A DNA stretch of 64,000 nucleotides from Parapedobacter deserti (lineage in GTDB: Bacteria > Bacteroidota > Bacteroidia > Sphingobacteriales > Sphingobacteriaceae). Of the stretch, positions 61,479 to 64,000 are shown in pieces (the first letter of the stretch is position 1; the number at the start of each line of letters is the position of its first letter). The translations under genes and the position numbers were made by a program. The DNA lies in NCBI RefSeq assembly GCF_042646065.1, contig NZ_JBHRTA010000038.1, positions 868,001 through 932,000 of the forward strand. Direction: 5' to 3'. A model generated the notes under the pieces. That model saw nothing but the letters and a program-made list of their open reading frames with translations, was not told the origin of the DNA and made no database searches.

Positions 61479-61664
61479 ATGTTAGATTCAGTGTTGTTAT
61501 TTCTAGGAGCGCAGGAGATTATTTTGATTGTTTTAGCGCTTCTTTTACTATTCGGCGGAAGGAAAATTCCGGAATTGATGCGCGGAATGGGGCGTGGCAT
61601 CCGGGAGTTCAAGGAAGGGCAGAAAGAAACCCCTAAGGAAGAACTGGAAGAGAATAAACAATAA
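61479..61664 (+). CDS. tatA: Sec-independent translocase subunit TatA
   Basis: 61 residues: hydrophobic N-terminal helix (5-25), the FGGRKIPELMRGMG hinge and amphipathic helix (25-45) and a short acidic tail. Pore-forming subunit of the twin-arginine pathway; no tatC is nearby. The start MLDSVLLFLGAQEI gives the usual TatA N-terminus; ten upstream codons are open but unlike TatA. Confidence 0.9.
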   Translation: MLDSVLLFLGAQEIILIVLALLLLFGGRKIPELMRGMGRGIREFKEGQKETPKEELEENKQ

Positions 61665-61682
61665 TATAGCCAATATACTAAG

Positions 61683-61730
61683 AGACTTTATGCCAAACAG
61701 GATTTGCGTGGCATAAAGTCTTTCTATTTT
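61683..61730 (+). terminator. Terminator of tatA
   Basis: Perfect 13-bp stem AGACTTTATGCCA (61683-61695) / TGGCATAAAGTCT (61709-61721) followed by a T-rich run. Confidence 0.8.
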
Positions 61731-61899
61731 AACGTGAGCCTTCACATCGTTCGCATCCTATTGTCTAACCAAAACAATAAAAGCCAAATGTTTACGTTTT
61801 TCACTTAGGACATAAGAAACCAACGGTATTTAATTGTTGAACGGATAGGCCGTAACGTTGCCTTGGGCTTTATGATAAAAATCACCTACTAACGAGTAC

Positions 61900-63333
61900 A
61901 TGAAATTATATGGAATTTCGGCGGTGGCCGTGGGTAGTATATTATGCATGCAACCGGCATTCTCCAAAACCCCCTCACTTGATTCGCTTCGAGACATCTT
62001 AGTGGAAAATAGTATTAATGATAGCCTTAGTGCGCGGCTAGACTTAATCGCGGACAGTATGCATTTGGCTCATTTCGAAAACGGGATTGATGCGCCGTCG
62101 ATTTTTGAATTTGCCCCTTCCACTATGGAAGGGCGCTTAGCGTATTTGCAGAAAACCATTCCACTGACCTACAATGCTCAGGTACAATCTTATATCGATA
62201 TGTATAGCACAGACCGTTATAAGCGCTACCTTTCACGTATGTTGGGGCTCGGTCAATATTATTTCCCGATCTATGAACAGGTTTTTGCTGAGACCGGTGT
62301 ACCTGACGAGATCAAATACCTGTCTATCGTTGAATCAGCGTTAAACCCCCATGCCGTGTCCCGCGTCGGAGCCACCGGCTTGTGGCAATTTATGTTTGCC
62401 ACAGCGCGGCTTTATAATTTGGCAATGGATAGCTATATCGACGAGCGTAAGGATCCGGTAGCCGCAAGTTACGCTGCAGCCGCTTATCTATCGGATGCCT
62501 ACGATGAATTTGGAGATTGGTTGTTGGCCATTGCTTCTTATAACTGTGGCAAAGGAAATGTGCTGAGGGCCATTCAACGTTCCGGGCTGAAGGATCCTGA
62601 CTTCTGGGCGATTAGCCCATATCTGCCGAGAGAAACGCGAAATTACGTGCCGGCATTTATTGCGATGACCTATATGCTGGGTTATCATAATGAACATAAT
62701 ATAACGCCGATTGAAACAGATGAAATACTGTCGAAAACAGAAACAGTATGGGTTCAGAAATTTGTGCGTTTCAGCGGCGTAGCCGATGCATTGAATATTG
62801 ATGAAGACATTCTTGAATCGCTCAATCCGGCATATAAAAGAAAGGTGGTGAACGGCAGCCCCGAATCTCCGAAAAGGCTTGTTCTTCCCGAGGTGTCGCC
62901 CGCAGCTTATTCAGCGTTGTATGCGGCATTGAATGACCCACAAGGGGGTGCTATGATTCTTAATGCATCAAACAATGCAGGGCCTAAGGGACATTCAGCG
63001 ATCCACCGCGTGCGCAAGGGAGAAACATTAGGTGGTATTGCTAAGCTGTACGGAGTGACAGTACAGGATTTGCGCGCATGGAATAATATCAAAACGAACG
63101 TTATTGTCCCTGGTCAAAGTCTCAATATTCAATCAGCTGTGTCACCATCATCCGAAAAGAGGACTTCGCCGTCTGCCGGATCATATATCACCTATCGGGT
63201 GAAAAAGGGAGACACGCTGTCAGCCATCGCTCAGCGTCACCGTGGTGCGAGCGTATCGACCATCAAGCATATCAATGGTTTGAAAGGTAATAACATCAAG
63301 CCAGGCATGACATTGAAGATCGGTGTTAATTAA
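61900..63333 (+). CDS. MltD-like lytic transglycosylase with two LysM repeats
   Basis: 477 residues. Signal peptide 1-22, SLT domain about 120-260 with catalytic Glu145 (IVESALNPHAVS), GATGLWQFM (157-165) and ASYNCGKGN (212-220). Two LysM repeats in the C-terminal part: HRVRKGETLGGIAKLYGV and YRVKKGDTLSAIAQRHRG. It cleaves peptidoglycan glycan strands with formation of 1,6-anhydro ends, held to the wall by LysM. Convergent with the phosphoribosyltransferase gene, 6 bp apart. Confidence 0.92.
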   Translation: MKLYGISAVAVGSILCMQPAFSKTPSLDSLRDILVENSINDSLSARLDLIADSMHLAHFENGIDAPSIFEFAPSTMEGRLAYLQKTIPLTYNAQVQSYIDMYSTDRYKRYLSRMLGLGQYYFPIYEQVFAETGVPDEIKYLSIVESALNPHAVSRVGATGLWQFMFATARLYNLAMDSYIDERKDPVAASYAAAAYLSDAYDEFGDWLLAIASYNCGKGNVLRAIQRSGLKDPDFWAISPYLPRETRNYVPAFIAMTYMLGYHNEHNITPIETDEILSKTETVWVQKFVRFSGVADALNIDEDILESLNPAYKRKVVNGSPESPKRLVLPEVSPAAYSALYAALNDPQGGAMILNASNNAGPKGHSAIHRVRKGETLGGIAKLYGVTVQDLRAWNNIKTNVIVPGQSLNIQSAVSPSSEKRTSPSAGSYITYRVKKGDTLSAIAQRHRGASVSTIKHINGLKGNNIKPGMTLKIGVN

Positions 63334-63339
63334 TCCACA

Positions 63340-63852
63340 TTATTGAAGCCAAGCGGCATCTTCGCCGCCGTCGCACTCATGGAGATTGACCGTTACGTGT
63401 TCCTTAAGGATCGTCGACAATTTTAATCCCGAGAAATCGCTGAAAATTGGGAACTTGTGGTGTGAACGGTCTATCAACACCACCGTGCGCATCTTCTTTA
63501 ATGGTACATTAAAGAAAATTCCCATGCCATAAGCAAGCGTCCGACCACTATTCAATACGTCGTCTACGAGGATAACAACTTTGTTCTTCACCTGCTCAAT
63601 GGGATTGTCGGTGTGTGCATCTAATGTTCGACTCGTTTTATCCAAGGTAACCTTGATGAGTTGGATGTCAAGCCCAGAAATCCGCTCAAGTATTGCTTTC
63701 AACCGCTGTGCAAATATGTAACCACGTTCTGCTATTCCCACTAATACCAAAGACTTTTCGCTGAAATTGTCTTCAAGTAGTTGGTACGCAATTCGGATGG
63801 TTTTTTTTTGTATCTGCTCTTGGTTGAGGATCAAAACTTTTTTTTCGGACAT
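63340..63852 (-). CDS. Phosphoribosyltransferase (PyrR/Hpt-like)
   Basis: 170 residues. PRPP motif VVILVDDVLNSGRTL at 92-106, and LVGIAERGYIFAQRL at 37-51 as in PyrR and hypoxanthine phosphoribosyltransferases. Whether it is a purine salvage enzyme or a PyrR-type uracil enzyme/regulator cannot be settled here. The start MSEKKVLILNQEQI was preferred to an ATG 18 codons upstream whose extra residues are not conserved in type. Confidence 0.75.
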   Translation of the reverse strand: MSEKKVLILNQEQIQKKTIRIAYQLLEDNFSEKSLVLVGIAERGYIFAQRLKAILERISGLDIQLIKVTLDKTSRTLDAHTDNPIEQVKNKVVILVDDVLNSGRTLAYGMGIFFNVPLKKMRTVVLIDRSHHKFPIFSDFSGLKLSTILKEHVTVNLHECDGGEDAAWLQ

Positions 63853-63969
63853 ATCGTCATAGTGAAATAGCCTGGTAAAAATAGCAAATATTCGTGAGTA
63901 CTTCAAATGTCAGGCAGTAAAGGCTAAAAAAGCAGGATGAAACGGAAAAAACACATGTGGAGTTAGCAA

Positions 63970-64000
63970 GAAACAGCCTCGAATAGCACAAGACTGTTTC
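63970..64000. repeat. Inverted repeat at the window edge
   Basis: GAAACAG (63970-63976) and CTGTTTC (63994-64000) could be one side of a terminator for a gene beyond the edge; it is cut by the window end. Nothing else was seen in 63907-64000. Confidence 0.3.

Noticed and set aside
1..64000. CRISPR arrays, rRNA genes, insertion sequences, prophage
   Set aside because: No regularly spaced repeats, no transposase or phage-like proteins and no rRNA sequence were recognised on either strand.

Overview
The window is a chromosomal segment of a Bacteroidota bacterium, most likely family Sphingobacteriaceae (Parapedobacter/Olivibacter-like; genus is inference). Supporting signs are the many promoters with the Bacteroidota -33/-7 pattern (TTTG, about 20 bp, TAnnTTTG), the general lack of Shine-Dalgarno sequences, the FecI/FecR pair, a TonB-type barrel with an N-terminal carboxypeptidase-like domain, a CarB of about 940 residues without the allosteric domain, an atp cluster lacking atpD and atpC, and the rplM-rpsI-rpsB-tsf order. 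No mobile element, rRNA, CRISPR array or phage gene was found; one tRNA is present.

Layout. 1-0.9 kb: ECF sigma factor and the start of its FecR anti-sigma partner. 1-9.1 kb: housekeeping genes (carB, a small barrel, a NadR-like kinase, ahcY, a bacilliredoxin, an HtrA protease). 9.2-15.5 kb: dapF followed by the F0F1 ATP synthase genes atpB-E-F-H-A-G with an AtpI-like leader gene. 15.8-17.8 kb: a CapD/WbpM-type nucleotide-sugar dehydratase behind a long structured leader. 17.8-22.6 kb: fabH, clpS, a TonB-dependent-type barrel, a yjjG-like phosphatase. 22.7-26.4 kb: a tightly overlapping operon of histidine kinase, OmpR-type regulator, TPR protein, hemE and hemJ, ending against an aldehyde dehydrogenase gene.

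27.9-45.0 kb is a Wzx/Wzy-type exopolysaccharide or capsule cluster: an internally deleted FkbM methyltransferase, a flippase, six glycosyltransferases, wecB, an EpsG/Wzy polymerase, a Wzi-like barrel, a Wza-like exporter with about six SLBB repeats, and a Wzz-like co-polymerase without a kinase. No initiating sugar-phosphate transferase is in the window. ribBA, an LptF/G permease, a START-like protein and tRNA-Met follow on 45.0-48.4 kb.

48.7-54.3 kb is the most unusual locus: an E1/ThiF-fold adenylating enzyme of the Rv1355c type, a GNAT-type acyltransferase and a 7TMR-DISM sensor kinase in one overlapping operon, followed by a receiver-kinase hybrid and a convergent stand-alone receiver closely related to that hybrid's receiver. 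It looks like a module that makes or modifies a small molecule and senses something. 54.6-57.4 kb holds tsf, rpsB, rpsI and rplM behind a textbook promoter. 57.5-63.9 kb is an envelope cluster: TPR protein, DUF4292 lipoprotein, EnvC-like degenerate LytM protein, TatA, MltD-like lytic transglycosylase with two LysM repeats, and a convergent phosphoribosyltransferase.
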